A DNA stretch of 64,000 nucleotides from Brenneria izadpanahii (GCF_017569925.1 NZ_CP050854.1:4960001-5024000), one strand, 5' to 3'. Positions 33,890 to 48,891 are shown, counted from the first letter of the stretch. The notes: generated by a model from the sequence alone, not told the origin. A program made the numbers and translations.

Positions 33890-36800
33890 TTATTCGTCGT
33901 CGCTGTTACCGAAGCCAGCGTTAAGCAATTCAGCCAGGTTGGCGGATGCTTCATCAGCACTGACCTGAGGCGCGACTGGCGCCTCGCCTGCCTGACGGCG
34001 ACGCATGCGATCCTGATGGTAGGCATAACCAGTACCCGCCGGGATCAAACGACCAACGATAACGTTCTCTTTCAGGCCGCGCAGTTCATCACGTTTACCG
34101 GCAACCGCCGCTTCAGTAAGAACACGCGTAGTTTCCTGGAACGAAGCCGCAGAAATGAAGGACTCGGTCGCCAGAGATGCCTTGGTAATACCCAGCAGAT
34201 CGCGGCTGAAGGTAGCCGGGATCTTGCCATCCGCTTCCAACTGACGGTTGGCAATCTTGACGCGAGAGATTTCCGCCTGCTCGCCTTCCAGGAATTCCGT
34301 GCTGCCCGCATTAACGATGGTGCCTTTACGCAACATCTGACGAACGATAACTTCGATGTGTTTATCGTTAATCTTAACGCCTTGCAGACGGTAAACTTCC
34401 TGAACTTCGTTGGTGATGTAACGCGTTACCGCATGTACGCCACGCAAACGCAGGATATCGTGCGGCGATTCCGGGCCATCGGAAACCACGTCGCCACGCT
34501 CTACGCGTTCGCCTTCGAACACGTTCAGCTGACGCCACTTCGGAATCATCTCTTCGTACGGTTCGCTGCCATCCAGCGGCGTAATCACCAGACGACGCTT
34601 GCCTTTGGTTTCTTTACCGAACGAGATAACCCCGCTGATTTCAGCCAGGATAGCCGGTTCTTTCGGACGACGCGCTTCAAACAGGTCGGCGACGCGCGGC
34701 AGACCACCGGTAATATCCTTGGTACCGCCGGATTCCTGCGGAATACGCGCCAGGGTATCACCCGCGCCGATCTTCACGCCGTCTTCCAACTGGACAATCG
34801 CTTTACCCGGCAGGAAGTATTGAGCAGGCATATCAGTACCCGGAATCAATACATCTTCGCCTTTATCGTCAACAATCTTCAGCGCCGGACGCAGATCTTT
34901 ACCGCTACCGGTACGTTCCGCGCTATCCAGAACCACGATGGAAGACAAACCGGTCAGTTCGTCGGTCTGACGAGTAATCGTCTGACCGTCAACCATATCC
35001 GTAAAGCGGATGCTGCCGCTCACTTCACTGATAACCGGCATGGTATGCGGATCCCAGTTAGCAACGGTTTCGCCGCCGTTAACTTCAGAACCGTCGCCTT
35101 TCGCCATTACCGCGCCGTAAGGCACTTTATAGCTCTCTTTGGTACGACCGAATTCGTCGATCAGCTTCAGTTCGGTATTACGTGAAGTAATAACCAGTTT
35201 ACCGTTGCTGTTCACCACGAACTTGGCGTTATTCAGCTTCAGGCTACCTTTGTTTTTCACCTGAATGCTGGACTCTGCCGCCGCACGCGATGCCGCGCCA
35301 CCGATGTGGAAGGTACGCATGGTCAGCTGCGTACCCGGTTCACCGATGGACTGCGCCGCGATAACCCCGATGGCTTCACCCTTGTTGACCAGGTGGCCAC
35401 GCGCCAGATCGCGACCGTAACACTTGGCGCACACGCCGAAGTCGGTTTCACAGCTTACGACGGAACGGACTTTGACCGCATCGACGGAGTTTTCTTCCAG
35501 CAGGTCACACCATTGCTCGTTCAGCAGGGTGTTACGCGGCACCAGAATATCCGCCGTACCCGGTTTCAGCACATCTTCCGCCGTTACGCGGCCCAGCACA
35601 CGTTCACGCAGCGGTTCTTTAACATCGCCGCCTTCGATAACCGGCGTCATCATGATACCTTCGTGCGTACCACAATCGTCTTCGGTCACCACCAGATCCT
35701 GCGCCACGTCAACCAGACGACGAGTCAGGTAACCGGAGTTCGCGGTTTTCAACGCGGTATCCGCCAGACCTTTACGCGCGCCGTGCGTAGAGATGAAGTA
35801 CTGGAGTACGTTCAGACCTTCACGGAAGTTCGCGGTGATTGGCGTTTCGATGATGGAGCCGTCCGGCTTCGCCATCAGACCACGCATCCCGGCCAGCTGA
35901 CGAATCTGCGCCGCGGAACCACGCGCACCGGAGTCGGCCATCATAAAGATGCTGTTGAAAGAAACCTGCTGTTCAACTTCGCCATCACGGTTAACCACGT
36001 CTTCAACAGACAGGTTTTCCATCATCGCTTTGGCGACGCGTTCGTTGGCCGCGGCCCAGATATCGATAACTTTGTTGTAGCGTTCGCCGGCGGTAACCAG
36101 ACCGGATTGGAACTGTTCCTGAATCTCGGCCACTTCGGTTTCGGCTTCTTCGATGATCCCGGCTTTCTTCGCAGGGATAACCATGTCGTCGATACCTACG
36201 GACGCACCGGAGCGCGCGGCGTAAGCAAAGCCGGTATACATGATCTGGTCGGCAAAGATAACGGTCGGCTTCAGACCCAAAATGCGGTAACAGGTGTTCA
36301 GCATTTTGGAGATCGCTTTTTTACCCAGCGGCTGGTTCACAATTGAGAACGGCAGACCTTTCGGTACGATCATCCACAGAATGGCGCGACCGACAGTCGT
36401 ATCAATCAGCGTGGTCTGATGCGTGATTTCGCCCTCAATGCTCTTGATCTCTTCCGTAATACGCACTTTGACGCGCGCATGCAGAGAGGCCAGGCCGGCG
36501 CGGTAAACGCGTTCAGCTTCTTTCGGCCCGGTCAGCACCATGCCTTCGCCCTTGGCGTTAACGCAGTCGCGGGTCATGTAGTACAGGCCCAATACCACGT
36601 CCTGCGAAGGAACGATGATTGGTTCGCCGTTCGCCGGAGACAGAATGTTGTTGGTAGACATCATCAACGCACGCGCTTCCAACTGGGCTTCCAGCGTCAG
36701 CGGTACGTGCACGGCCATCTGGTCACCATCGAAGTCGGCGTTATACGCGGCACAAACCAGCGGGTGCAGCTGAATGGCTTTACCTTCGATCAGTACCGGT

Positions 36801-38113
36801 TCAAATGCCTGGATACCCAAACGGTGCAGCGTCGGCGCACGGTTCAGCAGTACCGGGTGTTCGCGGATAACTTCGTCCAGGATATCCCAAACGACCGCTT
36901 CTTCACGCTCGACCATCTTCTTGGCGGCTTTGATCGTCGTGGCCAGGCCACGCAGTTCCAGCTTGCCGTAGATGAACGGTTTGAACAGTTCCAGCGCCAT
37001 TTTTTTCGGCAGACCGCACTGATGCAGACGCAGGTATGGACCAACGGTGATAACGGAACGGCCGGAGTAGTCGACGCGTTTACCCAGCAGGTTCTGACGG
37101 AAACGACCCTGCTTACCTTTGATCATATCGGCCAGCGATTTCAGCGGACGCTTGTTGGAACCGGTGATGGCCCGACCGCGACGGCCGTTATCCAACAGCG
37201 CATCAACCGCTTCCTGCAACATACGTTTTTCGTTACGTACGATGATATCCGGCGCGGCCAGATCCAGCAGACGTTTCAGACGGTTGTTACGGTTAATGAC
37301 GCGACGATACAAATCGTTCAGGTCTGAAGTCGCGAAACGGCCGCCGTCCAGCGGAACCAACGGACGCAGATCCGGCGGCAGCACCGGCAGAACGGTCAGG
37401 ATCATCCACTCCGGCTTGTTGCCGGACTGCACGAACGCTTCCAACAGCTTGATGCGTTTGGTCAGCTTCTTGCGTTTGGTTTCGGAGTTGGTTTCATTCA
37501 ACTCTTCGCGCAGCTGTTCGCATTCCTGTTCCAGATCCATGTTTTTCAACAGAGCCTGGATAGCTTCCGCGCCCATCTTGGCGTCGAATTCGTCGCCGAA
37601 CTCTTCCAGCGCGTCCAGATACTGCTCTTCAGTCAGGATCTGACGCTTTTCAAGATTGGTCATGCCGCCTTCGACAACCACGTAGGATTCGAAGTACAGC
37701 ACGCGTTCGATATCGCGCAGCGGCATATCCAGCAGCAAACCGATGCGCGACGGCAGCGATTTCAGGAACCAGATGTGCGCGGTGGGAGACGCCAGCTCGA
37801 TGTGGCCCATACGCTCACGGCGTACTTTGGTCTGGGTCACTTCAACGCCGCATTTCTCACAGATAACGCCGCGGTGTTTCAGACGCTTATACTTACCGCA
37901 CAAGCATTCATAGTCTTTTACCGGCCCAAAGATACGGGCGCAAAAAAGGCCGTCACGTTCCGGTTTGAACGTACGGTAGTTGATGGTTTCTGGTTTTTTA
38001 ACTTCACCAAAAGACCACGAACGGATCATGTCTGGCGAAGCCAGAGCAATTTTGATCGCATCAAACTCTTCGGTTTTAGTTTGCGCTTTCAGAAACTTTA
38101 ATAAGTCTTTCAC
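33890..38113 (-). CDS. rpoC: RNA polymerase beta' subunit RpoC
   Basis: The catalytic large subunit. I start at GTG 38113 ([18 protein letters not shown]), with AGGAG just upstream. This gives 1407 residues, exactly the E. coli length; the longer ATG frame from 38149 adds 12 residues not found in the family. Landmarks are the N-terminal zinc finger ([20 protein letters not shown]), the active-site Mg loop [15 protein letters not shown], the bridge helix/trigger loop region ([23 protein letters not shown]) and the second zinc site ([19 protein letters not shown]). Differences from E. coli are concentrated around the stretch [16 protein letters not shown]. It follows rpoB by 92 bases. Confidence 0.98.
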   Translation of the reverse strand: MKDLLKFLKAQTKTEEFDAIKIALASPDMIRSWSFGEVKKPETINYRTFKPERDGLFCARIFGPVKDYECLCGKYKRLKHRGVICEKCGVEVTQTKVRRERMGHIELASPTAHIWFLKSLPSRIGLLLDMPLRDIERVLYFESYVVVEGGMTNLEKRQILTEEQYLDALEEFGDEFDAKMGAEAIQALLKNMDLEQECEQLREELNETNSETKRKKLTKRIKLLEAFVQSGNKPEWMILTVLPVLPPDLRPLVPLDGGRFATSDLNDLYRRVINRNNRLKRLLDLAAPDIIVRNEKRMLQEAVDALLDNGRRGRAITGSNKRPLKSLADMIKGKQGRFRQNLLGKRVDYSGRSVITVGPYLRLHQCGLPKKMALELFKPFIYGKLELRGLATTIKAAKKMVEREEAVVWDILDEVIREHPVLLNRAPTLHRLGIQAFEPVLIEGKAIQLHPLVCAAYNADFDGDQMAVHVPLTLEAQLEARALMMSTNNILSPANGEPIIVPSQDVVLGLYYMTRDCVNAKGEGMVLTGPKEAERVYRAGLASLHARVKVRITEEIKSIEGEITHQTTLIDTTVGRAILWMIVPKGLPFSIVNQPLGKKAISKMLNTCYRILGLKPTVIFADQIMYTGFAYAARSGASVGIDDMVIPAKKAGIIEEAETEVAEIQEQFQSGLVTAGERYNKVIDIWAAANERVAKAMMENLSVEDVVNRDGEVEQQVSFNSIFMMADSGARGSAAQIRQLAGMRGLMAKPDGSIIETPITANFREGLNVLQYFISTHGARKGLADTALKTANSGYLTRRLVDVAQDLVVTEDDCGTHEGIMMTPVIEGGDVKEPLRERVLGRVTAEDVLKPGTADILVPRNTLLNEQWCDLLEENSVDAVKVRSVVSCETDFGVCAKCYGRDLARGHLVNKGEAIGVIAAQSIGEPGTQLTMRTFHIGGAASRAAAESSIQVKNKGSLKLNNAKFVVNSNGKLVITSRNTELKLIDEFGRTKESYKVPYGAVMAKGDGSEVNGGETVANWDPHTMPVISEVSGSIRFTDMVDGQTITRQTDELTGLSSIVVLDSAERTGSGKDLRPALKIVDDKGEDVLIPGTDMPAQYFLPGKAIVQLEDGVKIGAGDTLARIPQESGGTKDITGGLPRVADLFEARRPKEPAILAEISGVISFGKETKGKRRLVITPLDGSEPYEEMIPKWRQLNVFEGERVERGDVVSDGPESPHDILRLRGVHAVTRYITNEVQEVYRLQGVKINDKHIEVIVRQMLRKGTIVNAGSTEFLEGEQAEISRVKIANRQLEADGKIPATFSRDLLGITKASLATESFISAASFQETTRVLTEAAVAGKRDELRGLKENVIVGRLIPAGTGYAYHQDRMRRRQAGEAPVAPQVSADEASANLAELLNAGFGNSDDE

Positions 38114-38205
38114 GGATTGGCTCCTGTCGGAGTTAGACCTGTTAGGCATCTAAACCGAAATTTAGATGCCCCTATGACGAATGCCAGCGACACAACGGGC
38201 TGGAA

Positions 38206-41200
38206 TTACTCTTCTTCCAGCTCGATGTTGATACCCAGCGAGCGGATTTCTTTCAACAATACGTTGAAGGATTCCGGCATGCCCGGCTCCATCTGATGAT
38301 TGCCGTCTACGATGTTCTTATACATCTTAGTACGGCCGTTCACGTCATCGGATTTAACCGTCAGCATTTCCTGCAGGGTATAGGCTGCACCGTAAGCTTC
38401 CAGCGCCCACACTTCCATCTCACCGAAGCGCTGACCACCGAACTGAGCTTTACCACCCAGCGGCTGCTGAGTAACCAGGCTGTAAGAACCCGTAGAACGC
38501 GCATGCATCTTGTCGTCGACCAGGTGGTTCAACTTCAGCATATACATGTATCCCACGGTAACCTGACGTTCAAATTGCTCGCCGGTACGTCCATCGTACA
38601 GTGTGATCTGACCGGAAGTCGGGATACCGCCCATCTGCAGCAGTTCCTTGATTTCTTTCTCCTTCGCACCGTCGAATACCGGCGTTGCGATCGGCATACC
38701 TTTTTTCAGGTTCTCAGCCAGACGCATCACTTCTTCGTCGGAGAAAGTGCTCAGATCGACTTTCTGGCGCACGTCGTCGCCCAAATCGTAGGCTTTCTGA
38801 ATGAACTCACGCAGCTTGGCCACTTCTTCCTGCTGCTTCAGCATGGCGTTGATCTTCTCACCAATACCTTTCGCAGCCATACCCAGGTGGGTTTCCAGAA
38901 TCTGACCGATGTTCATACGCGAAGGTACGCCCAGCGGGTTCAGAACGATGTCTACCGGCGTACCGTTTTCATCGTAAGGCATATCTTCGATCGGGTTGAT
39001 CTTGGAGATAACGCCCTTGTTCCCGTGACGACCCGCCATCTTGTCACCCGGTTGAATCCGACGTTTAACGGCCAGATAAACCTTGACGATTTTCAGCACG
39101 CCCGGCGCCAGGTCGTCGCCCTGAGTGATCTTACGGCGTTTAGCTTCAAGTTTTTTCTCAAACTCGTGCTTCAACTCGTCGTACTGCTCGGCCAACTGTT
39201 CCAGCTGATTTTGTTTCTCTTCATCAGTCAGAGCCAGTTCCAGCCAGCGCTCGCGCGGCAGTTTGTCCAGTTTATCCGCTTCCACGCCGCCGGAAACCAG
39301 CACCGCATGGATACGGGCAAACAGACCGGCTTCCAGAATCTGCAGCTCTTCGGTCAGGTCTTTCTTAGCCTGCTTGAGCTGCATCTCTTCGATTTCCAAC
39401 GCACGTTTATCTTTTTCCACGCCGTCGCGGGTAAAGACCTGTACGTCGATAACCGTACCGGAAACGCCGTTCGGCACGCGCAGAGAAGAATCCTTAACGT
39501 CGGACGCCTTCTCACCGAAGATCGCTCTCAGCAGTTTCTCTTCCGGGGTCAGCTGGGTTTCGCCTTTTGGCGTAACCTTACCGACCAGAATGTCGCCGCC
39601 GGTCACTTCCGCGCCGATATACACGATACCGGACTCATCCAGTTTGGAGAGCGCCGCTTCGCCCACGTTCGGGATATCGGCCGTGATTTCTTCCGGCCCC
39701 AGCTTGGTGTCGCGAGACACGCAGGCCAGTTCCTGAATATGGATGCTGGTAAAGCGATCTTCCTGCACCACACGCTCAGAGACGAGGATGGAGTCTTCGA
39801 AGTTGTAACCGTTCCACGGCATGAACGCTACGCGCATGTTCTGACCCAGCGCCAGTTCACCCAGATCGGTGGACGGGCCATCGGCCAGTACGTCGCCGCG
39901 TTCAACCGGCTCGCCCAGAGATACGCAAGGCATCTGGCTGATGCAGGTGTTCTGGTTGGAGCGGGTATATTTGGTCAGGTTATAGATATCGATCCCGGCT
40001 TCGCCCGGATACATTTCATCATCGTTAACGCGGATCACGATACGTGACGCATCGACATACTGCACGGTACCGCCGCGTTTCGCGACAGCCGTTACGCCGG
40101 AGTCGACCGCAACCGCACGTTCCATACCGGTACCAACCAGCGGCTTATCGGCGCGCAGGGTTGGAACGGCCTGACGTTGCATGTTCGCACCCATCAATGC
40201 ACGGTTGGCGTCATCGTGTTCCAGGAATGGAATCAGTGAAGCACCGACGGATACCACCTGCTGAGTGGATACGTCCATATATTCAACCTGATCGCGGCTG
40301 AACAAGCTGGACTCGCCTTTATTACGGCAGGTAACCAGTTCATCAATGAAGTGGCCGTCTTCATCCAGGTTGGTGTTCGCCTGGGCGATAACGAAGTTGC
40401 CTTCTTCAATCGCGGACAGGTAATGGATTTCATCCGTTACCACATTGTCGCGCACGCGACGGTAAGGCGTTTCCAGGAAACCATACTCGTTAGTCTGCGC
40501 ATAAACAGACAGGGAGTTGATCAGACCGATGTTCGGACCTTCCGGCGTTTCGATAGGACATACGCGGCCATAGTGGGTCGGGTGTACGTCTCGAACTTCA
40601 AAGCCGGCGCGTTCACGAGTCAAACCGCCTGGGCCCAAGGCAGAGATACGGCGTTTGTGCGTAATCTCGGACAGCGGGTTGTTCTGATCCATAAACTGCG
40701 ACAGCTGGCTTGAACCGAAGAACTCTTTCACCGCGGCCGAAATCGGCTTGGCGTTGATCATGTCCTGCGGCATCAGCGTGTCGAGATCGCCCAGGGAAAG
40801 ACGCTCTTTCACCGCGCGTTCAACACGAACCAAACCAACGCGGAATTGGTTTTCAGCCATTTCGCCGACGGAGCGGATACGACGGTTGCCCAGGTGGTCG
40901 ATATCATCGACTTCGCCTTTACCGTTACGAATATCAATGAGCTTTTTCATCACATCGATGATGTCTTCTTTGCTCAGGATACCGGAACCTTCAATTTCGT
41001 CGCGCAGCAGAGAACGGTTGAACTTCATCCGGCCGACCGCAGATAAGTCGTAGCGATCTTCGGAGAAGAACAGATTCTCAAACAGCGTTTCAGCCGCTTC
41101 ACGCGTCGGCGGCTCGCCGGGACGCATCATGCGGTAAATTTCAACCAGCGAGCTCAAACGGTCGTTAGACGGATCCACTCGCAGAGTTTCCGAGATATAC

Positions 41201-42234
41201 GGGCCGTGATCCAGATCGTTGGTGAACAGCGTTTCAATACGTTTGTGGCCGGATTGGCTCAGCTTCGCCAACAGATCCAGCGACAATTCCATATTAGCGG
41301 TGCCGATCAGTTCGCCGGTGCTTTCATCCACGTAATCTTTGGAAAGCACTTTACCGACGATATATTCGACCGGTACTTCAATACGCTCGATGCCGTCTTT
41401 CTCTAACTGACGGATATGGCGGGCGGTGATGCGACGCCCTTTCTCAACGTAAACTTTACCTTCCGCTTCAATATCGAAAGAAGCGGTTTCACCGCGCAGA
41501 CGCTCAGGCGTCAGATCCATCTGCAATTTGTTGCCATTGATTTCATAGACAACTTTATCGAAGAACAAGTCCAGGATCTGTTCGGTAGAGTAGCCCAGCG
41601 CGCGCAGAATAATCGTCGCGGGCAGTTTACGGCGGCGGTCAATACGGACAAACAGGTTATCTTTCGGATCGAATTCGAAATCCAGCCAGGAACCACGATA
41701 AGGAATGATGCGTGCGTTATACAGCACCTTACCTGAAGAGTGGGTTTTACCCTTGTCGCTGTCGAAGAATACACCAGGACTACGGTGCAACTGAGAAACG
41801 ATAACACGCTCAGTACCGTTGATCACAAAAGTGCCGTTGTCGGTCATGAGCGGAATTTCGCCCATGTAAACTTCTTGCTCTTTGATATCTTTAACGGTGC
41901 CTTCAGGCGCTTCACGTTCGTAAATCACCAGGCGCAATTTGACGCGCAGCGGCGCAGAAAATGTCACGCCACGGATTTGACATTCTTTAACGTCAAATAC
42001 CGGTTCACCCAGGCGATAGCTAACGTATTGCAGCTCTGAATTACCGCTATAACTCTGTATGGGGAAAACAGAACGGAATGCAGCTTCCAAACCGTACTGA
42101 CCTTCCGGATCTTGCTCGATAAACTTCTGGAACGAGTCAAGCTGGATAGAAAGGAGATAAGGCACGTCCAGCACTTGCGGTCGTTTGCCAAAATCCTTAC
42201 GAATGCGTTTTTTCTCGGTATAGGAGTAAACCAT
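38206..42234 (-). CDS. rpoB: RNA polymerase beta subunit RpoB
   Basis: 1342 residues from ATG 42234 ([18 protein letters not shown]), identical in length to E. coli; a 23-residue upstream extension is rejected. The rifampicin-binding cluster reads [30 protein letters not shown], with the wild-type residues at all the common resistance positions. The C-terminal switch/clamp region ([25 protein letters not shown]) is intact. The 330 bases ahead of it hold the rplL-rpoB attenuator. Long antisense open frames over this gene are coding-strand shadows. Confidence 0.98.
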   Translation of the reverse strand: MVYSYTEKKRIRKDFGKRPQVLDVPYLLSIQLDSFQKFIEQDPEGQYGLEAAFRSVFPIQSYSGNSELQYVSYRLGEPVFDVKECQIRGVTFSAPLRVKLRLVIYEREAPEGTVKDIKEQEVYMGEIPLMTDNGTFVINGTERVIVSQLHRSPGVFFDSDKGKTHSSGKVLYNARIIPYRGSWLDFEFDPKDNLFVRIDRRRKLPATIILRALGYSTEQILDLFFDKVVYEINGNKLQMDLTPERLRGETASFDIEAEGKVYVEKGRRITARHIRQLEKDGIERIEVPVEYIVGKVLSKDYVDESTGELIGTANMELSLDLLAKLSQSGHKRIETLFTNDLDHGPYISETLRVDPSNDRLSSLVEIYRMMRPGEPPTREAAETLFENLFFSEDRYDLSAVGRMKFNRSLLRDEIEGSGILSKEDIIDVMKKLIDIRNGKGEVDDIDHLGNRRIRSVGEMAENQFRVGLVRVERAVKERLSLGDLDTLMPQDMINAKPISAAVKEFFGSSQLSQFMDQNNPLSEITHKRRISALGPGGLTRERAGFEVRDVHPTHYGRVCPIETPEGPNIGLINSLSVYAQTNEYGFLETPYRRVRDNVVTDEIHYLSAIEEGNFVIAQANTNLDEDGHFIDELVTCRNKGESSLFSRDQVEYMDVSTQQVVSVGASLIPFLEHDDANRALMGANMQRQAVPTLRADKPLVGTGMERAVAVDSGVTAVAKRGGTVQYVDASRIVIRVNDDEMYPGEAGIDIYNLTKYTRSNQNTCISQMPCVSLGEPVERGDVLADGPSTDLGELALGQNMRVAFMPWNGYNFEDSILVSERVVQEDRFTSIHIQELACVSRDTKLGPEEITADIPNVGEAALSKLDESGIVYIGAEVTGGDILVGKVTPKGETQLTPEEKLLRAIFGEKASDVKDSSLRVPNGVSGTVIDVQVFTRDGVEKDKRALEIEEMQLKQAKKDLTEELQILEAGLFARIHAVLVSGGVEADKLDKLPRERWLELALTDEEKQNQLEQLAEQYDELKHEFEKKLEAKRRKITQGDDLAPGVLKIVKVYLAVKRRIQPGDKMAGRHGNKGVISKINPIEDMPYDENGTPVDIVLNPLGVPSRMNIGQILETHLGMAAKGIGEKINAMLKQQEEVAKLREFIQKAYDLGDDVRQKVDLSTFSDEEVMRLAENLKKGMPIATPVFDGAKEKEIKELLQMGGIPTSGQITLYDGRTGEQFERQVTVGYMYMLKLNHLVDDKMHARSTGSYSLVTQQPLGGKAQFGGQRFGEMEVWALEAYGAAYTLQEMLTVKSDDVNGRTKMYKNIVDGNHQMEPGMPESFNVLLKEIRSLGINIELEEE

Positions 42235-42492
42235 AGGGTTCCTCAGCTCGCTGAAAAGTCGAACCACTCTGTCCGTCCTAGCAAAGGACAGGTCATGCAA
42301 CACTATTTCTGTCTATCGGAAAATGAAGTCCTTTCCGTAATACATCTTTCTATTACTCTTAAACCATTTCATTGCTCTTGCTCAGGCAGGGAACCCGGAC
42401 AGGGAAGCAGTATATTAAGTCGTCAATAGAAAAATATATTGGGGGTAAAATCAATGGCTGAATAGTGTGAAATACCATTGATGCCCTACAGC

Positions 42493-42525
42493 GCAAAAAG
42501 GCTGGTGACCAAAAAGTCACCAGCC
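42493..42525 (-). terminator. rplL-rpoB intergenic attenuator
   Basis: On the - strand GGCTGGTGAC pairs with GTCACCAGCC around a T-rich loop and is followed by TTTTTGCGC, about 40 bases after rplL. It is the counterpart of the partial terminator that lowers rpoBC expression relative to ribosomal proteins in E. coli. Confidence 0.88.
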
Positions 42526-42564
42526 ATCAGCCTAATAAATCAGGCTGCAACCTGGAAAGTCGGC

Positions 42565-42948
<384 letters not shown>

Positions 42949-42996
42949 TCAGAAATAGTTTATACGTTAGCAAGTGCGGTAGAGAAAAAAGGGCAA

Positions 42997-43494
42997 TTAA
43001 GCAGCTTCTTTCTGATCGCGTACAGCAGCCAGAGTGCGGACCAGTTTGCCTGCGGCGGCTTCTTTCATGGTCGACATCAGACGTGCCAGTGCTTCTTCGT
43101 AAGTCGGCAGCGTTGCCAGACGGTCAATTTGAGCCGCCGGGATCAGCTCACCTTCAAAGGCTGCAGCTTTGACCTCGAATTTTGCATTCGCTTTCGCGAA
43201 TTCTTTGAACAAACGAGCAGCGGCGCCCGGGTGTTCTAAAGAGTATGCAATCAGGGTCGGACCAACAAACGTGTCTTTCAGGCACTCAAAAGAGGTCCCT
43301 TCAACAGCACGGCGCAGCAGAGTGTTGCGAACAACACGCATGTAAACGCCAGCTTCACGACCTGCTTTACGCAGTTCAGTCATTTTATCTACGGTTACGC
43401 CACGAGAATCCGCAACAACCGCAGACAGCGCACCTTTGGCTACTTCGCTGACTTCAGCAACAATTGCTTGTTTGTCTTGAAGATTTAATGCCAT
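42997..43494 (-). CDS. rplJ: Ribosomal protein L10
   Basis: 165 residues, the stalk base that carries L7/L12 dimers. Sequence [21 protein letters not shown], followed by [34 protein letters not shown]. The 300-base gap upstream contains a promoter (43750-43778) and a structured leader with hairpins at 43636-43668 and 43679-43702, which should include the L10 autoregulatory binding site known from E. coli. Confidence 0.98.
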   Translation of the reverse strand: MALNLQDKQAIVAEVSEVAKGALSAVVADSRGVTVDKMTELRKAGREAGVYMRVVRNTLLRRAVEGTSFECLKDTFVGPTLIAYSLEHPGAAARLFKEFAKANAKFEVKAAAFEGELIPAAQIDRLATLPTYEEALARLMSTMKEAAAGKLVRTLAAVRDQKEAA

Positions 43495-43635
43495 TAGCTT
43501 TTGCTCCTGGATTTAGCCGGAGGAAACCTCCGGAACTCACTTCACTTATCGCCAAAATGGAAATAAGCGTTGAAACACGGTGAGCAGAATCCAGCAAAGA
43601 CAATCAAATGTTCTTCAGGCTCTGTCACCGTCTAC

Positions 43636-43702
43636 GCAGGAAGATTAAGTCTCTTACAAGACACCTGCGGTCTTGGACGGAGGCCTGGATAGGCCAGGCT
43701 CC
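43636..43702 (-). promoter_or_regulatory. Structured rplJ leader (L10 autoregulation region)
   Basis: Two hairpins, GCAGG...CCTGC (43636-43668) and GGAGCCTGG...CCAGGCCTCC (43679-43702 on the - strand), lie in the rplJ mRNA leader. By position they correspond to the L10(L7/L12)4 translational-control region. The exact kink-turn was not modelled. Confidence 0.6.
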
Positions 43703-43749
43703 AACCGAAAATTCTTCTTTAATTCCGCTAACGGAACAACGGGCGTAAG

Positions 43750-43778
43750 ATTATAGGTAAATCCCACGCCCGAGTAAA
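43750..43778 (-). promoter_or_regulatory. rplJL-rpoBC promoter
   Basis: On the - strand TTTACT (43773-43778), a 17-base spacer and a perfect TATAAT (43750-43755), about 20 bases after the rplA stop. Confidence 0.78.
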
Positions 43779-43793
43779 GCGAAACAAAAGCTA

Positions 43794-44498
<705 letters not shown>

Positions 44499-44501
44499 TT
44501 A

Positions 44502-44930
<429 letters not shown>

Positions 44931-45019
44931 TTAACTTTCCTCGAATGGGTGATAGCGCCTTAAAAAAGGCTCCCCGTTATTTAATACGTTTCAGACGCTA
45001 TAGCGCCCTGAAAACAAAA

Positions 45020-45056
45020 GGCGCGAAATTGTAGATTAATTTCGCGCCTGATACAA
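45020..45056 (-). promoter_or_regulatory. Overlapping secE-nusG terminator and rplK promoter
   Basis: On the - strand GGCGCGAAATT pairs with AATTTCGCGCC (45020-45048) and is followed by TTTTGTTTT, an intrinsic terminator after nusG. The same hairpin contains the -10 TACAAT (45028-45033) of a promoter whose -35 TTGTAT (45051-45056) lies 17 bases upstream. Terminator and promoter share the same bases. Confidence 0.82.
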
Positions 45057-45087
45057 GCAACTCTTGCAGGAAACTTGGAAGTCCGCT

Positions 45088-45633
45088 TTAGCCTTTTTCG
45101 ACCTGGCTGAAATCGAGCTCTACCGGCGTTGCGCGACCGAAGATCGACACAGACACTTTCAGGCGGCTCTTTTCATAATCAACTTCTTCGACTACGCCAT
45201 TGAAGTCCGCAAACGGACCATCATTAACGCGAACCATTTCACCGGGTTCAAACAGCGTTTTCGGACGGGGCTTATCACCCACCTGCTGAAGGCGATTCAT
45301 AATCGCATCCACTTCTTTATCGCTGATAGGCGCGGGACGATCCGACGTACCGCCGATAAATCCCATGACGCGGGGAACGCTACGAACCAGGTGCCAGCTC
45401 GCATCTTCCATCACCATCTGTACCAGCACATAACCAGGGAAAAATTTCCGTTCGCTTTTGCGACGCTGGCCGCCACGAATTTCAACCACTTCTTCCGTTG
45501 GCACCATGACTTCGCCAAACAGATCTTCCATGTTATGCAATTTGATATGCTCACGCAGCGACTGAGCCACGCGGCCTTCAAAACCGGAAAACGCCTGAAC
45601 GACGTACCAACGTTTTTTTGGGGCTTCAGACAT
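45088..45633 (-). CDS. nusG: Transcription termination/antitermination factor NusG
   Basis: 181 residues. The NGN domain ([24 protein letters not shown], later [10 protein letters not shown]) binds RNA polymerase. The KOW domain ([25 protein letters not shown]) contacts Rho or ribosomal S10. It begins one base after the secE stop, so the two are co-translated. Confidence 0.98.
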   Translation of the reverse strand: MSEAPKKRWYVVQAFSGFEGRVAQSLREHIKLHNMEDLFGEVMVPTEEVVEIRGGQRRKSERKFFPGYVLVQMVMEDASWHLVRSVPRVMGFIGGTSDRPAPISDKEVDAIMNRLQQVGDKPRPKTLFEPGEMVRVNDGPFADFNGVVEEVDYEKSRLKVSVSIFGRATPVELDFSQVEKG

Positions 45634-45634
45634 C

Positions 45635-46018
45635 TTAGAACCTCAGGCCAGTGATAAACGATACCAATCGGACCAGAATACCATCCAGCCCCCACAAAAT
45701 CAGTGACATCACGGCAGTAACCGCGGCAACGATTAACGTGGTGTGTAACGCTTCCTGGCGAGTCGGCCAAATCACTTTACGTACTTCGGTACGAGCTTCA
45801 CGGGCAAACGTTACTGTTGCTTTACCTTTTGTGGTCAGCAATGCCACGCCACCGGCGGCAGCAATCAGGATCACAACAGCTAATGCGCGCAGCGGCAGAC
45901 TAAAGTCGCGGTAGTAATCGTTGCCGACAATCGCAACTATCAGCAATACAGCCACTACCAGCCATTTAATCACTTCCAGGCCACGCCCGGTCCCCTGAGC
46001 TTCGGTATTCGCACTCAT
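45635..46018 (-). CDS. secE: Preprotein translocase subunit SecE
   Basis: 127 residues from ATG 46018 ([19 protein letters not shown]); an upstream in-frame start would add five. Three membrane helices are visible ([34 protein letters not shown] and the C-terminal helix [17 protein letters not shown]). A cytosolic amphipathic segment, [22 protein letters not shown], is the SecE signature. It clamps SecY in the export channel. Its upstream gap (46019-46199) contains a 45-base palindrome with a possible TATAAT. Confidence 0.96.
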   Translation of the reverse strand: MSANTEAQGTGRGLEVIKWLVVAVLLIVAIVGNDYYRDFSLPLRALAVVILIAAAGGVALLTTKGKATVTFAREARTEVRKVIWPTRQEALHTTLIVAAVTAVMSLILWGLDGILVRLVSFITGLRF

Positions 46019-46133
46019 AAACCAACCTGTCACAATGATTCAGACAAATAACTTTGCCCCGCAAAGCAGGGCAAACCAAACCGAAAGATGTTCTGTAAAC
46101 GAATAATTCGGTATTTACGCCGTATCTACAGAG

Positions 46134-46178
46134 CCTATCTCACCAATGATTATATTCCATAATCGCTGATGAGATAGG
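46134..46178. repeat. 45-base imperfect palindrome between tuf and secE
   Basis: Two 20-base arms (46134-46153 and 46159-46178) match at 17 of 20 positions in inverted orientation around a 5-base loop. On the - strand a TATAAT (46149-46154) lies inside and could be the -10 of the secE promoter. No -35 of comparable quality is present. The element is not a terminator, since no T run follows. Confidence 0.6.
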
Positions 46179-46199
46179 TTCTACCACATGACAGCGTAG

Positions 46200-46227
46200 A
46201 AAAAGGGCATCAAATGATGCCCTTTTA
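46200..46227 (-). terminator. tuf terminator
   Basis: AAAAGGGCATCA pairs with TGATGCCCTTTT, about 30 bases after the tuf stop, ending in TTTTTC on the - strand. Confidence 0.85.
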
Positions 46228-46256
46228 TCGCGTGTCGCGTCAAACGTTATCAGCGA

Positions 46257-47477
<1,221 letters not shown>

Positions 47478-47550
47478 TCACCACATCAACCAAGCAACTG
47501 CTTGCTGAATTTTTTAACAGAAAGAAAATCAGGAGGAAGAATTAAAGAAG

Positions 47551-47626
47551 TGGTGCTGATAGGCAGATTCGAACTGCCGACCTCACCCTTACCAAGGGTG
47601 CGCTCTACCAACTGAGCTATATCAGC
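47551..47626 (-). tRNA. thrT: tRNA-Thr(GGT)
   Basis: A 76-base cloverleaf with encoded CCA. It begins GCTGATATAGCTCAGTTGG and the anticodon loop CTTGGTA gives anticodon GGT. Last of the four tRNAs before tuf. Confidence 0.96.
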
Positions 47627-47633
47627 ACATCTT

Positions 47634-47708
<75 letters not shown>

Positions 47709-47837
47709 ATCCTGGAACTCGGCTACCTGATTTTTCTGTAGATTTTGAAATTGGAGGACAACATTAACCTCCGCATTCTTCGATCCGGCTTAGTGCTGCA
47801 TACCGTATCGATTTTATCCTGTCGCCAGGATTGAATT

Positions 47838-47922
<85 letters not shown>

Positions 47923-47937
47923 TGATTGTGCACTTAA

Positions 47938-48013
<76 letters not shown>

Positions 48014-48027
48014 ATCAAGTGCTGCGC

Positions 48028-48056
48028 ATTCTAGGTAGACCGAACGGCCTATGCAA
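48028..48056 (-). promoter_or_regulatory. Promoter of the thrU-tyrU-glyT-thrT-tuf unit
   Basis: On the - strand TTGCAT (48051-48056), a 17-base spacer, TAGAAT (48028-48033) and a GCGC discriminator of the stringent-control type, 14 bases before thrU. The remaining gap to the GNAT gene (48057-48342) holds AT-rich sequence and a possible + strand promoter near 48280-48310. Confidence 0.85.
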
Positions 48057-48342
48057 CAAAAAAATCGCATAAAATGCGCTATCGCTTAGATTTTATCCAA
48101 ATTTGAACACGGATCCATAACGGCAGCAATAATTCGCACAAAGAAACACCAAATCCGATCAGTATCAAATACCCAATCAATGAAATTTCTAACGGCTCTG
48201 TTGCACCAAAAACGTGATGCTTGCCCCGATAAAAGGCATTTTTTAATGACTACAGCCTACCTTTCATGCGTCTGGTCGTAATTGCAAGTTGGAACGGATC
48301 TTGCCTAATAATAGATATGTCCCACCTGCCAGGAGACTCATC

Positions 48343-48891
48343 ATGAAAATCGTATCCCTCAATGTCGCCACCTTGCCAGTCTACCGTGGCGAGCTTGCGA
48401 ATCTATTAATAGATGCGGTAGCTAAAGGCGCCTCGGTCGGGTATCAAGCGCCGTTATCACATGAAGAAGCGGAAAGCTATTTCCACAGCCTGCGTCCATC
48501 ATTAGCAAAGGGAGAGCGTATTCTGTGGATTGCCCGCGACATCGAGGGTGTCATCGGCAGCGTGCAATTGGAGCTTTGTCAAAAAACAAACGGGCAGAAC
48601 AGAGCCGAAATTCAAAAACTACTGGTGCATAGCCGGGCGAGAAGAATGGGAATCGGCAGGCAATTAATGCAAACGTTGGAAAAGGCCGCGTTGCAACAAC
48701 AGCGTGGGTTACTTTATTTGGATACTCAGGCTGGTTCGCCCGCGGAAATGTTTTACCGTTCATTGGGATACAGGTACTTAGGCGAACTTCCTGATTATGC
48801 CAGCACGCCAGATGGTTATTACCATCCCACCGCGATTTATTATAAACGCCTCTTCGCGGTGAATCATGTAGGGCGAGCCATTGCCAGCTAA
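48343..48891 (+). CDS. GNAT-family N-acetyltransferase
   Basis: 182 residues from ATG 48343 (MKIVSLNVATLPVYRGELANLL), with AGGAG at 48331-48335. The acetyl-CoA binding motif is LLVHSRARRMGIGRQLMQTLEKAA and the C-terminal GNAT half is LYLDTQAGSPAEMFYRSLGYRYLGELPDYA. Members with this layout include small-molecule and antibiotic-modifying acetylases, but the substrate is not deducible. It lies between the tRNA array and coaA; E. coli has no gene there, so it is an insertion relative to that species. A hairpin terminator follows. Confidence 0.88.
   Translation: MKIVSLNVATLPVYRGELANLLIDAVAKGASVGYQAPLSHEEAESYFHSLRPSLAKGERILWIARDIEGVIGSVQLELCQKTNGQNRAEIQKLLVHSRARRMGIGRQLMQTLEKAALQQQRGLLYLDTQAGSPAEMFYRSLGYRYLGELPDYASTPDGYYHPTAIYYKRLFAVNHVGRAIAS

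Noticed and set aside
34016..37327. Long + strand open frames (up to 389 residues) over rpoC
   Set aside because: Same antisense shadow effect. They lack ribosome sites and recognisable domains.
38113..38149. Upstream ATG extending rpoC by 12 residues
   Set aside because: The GTG at 38113 has AGGAG just ahead and gives the exact family N-terminus and length.
38296..40047. 583-residue open frame antisense to rpoB
   Set aside because: It mirrors the codon structure of a highly expressed gene on the other strand, with biased His/Phe/Gln/Arg content and no family similarity. The rpoB reading is certain.
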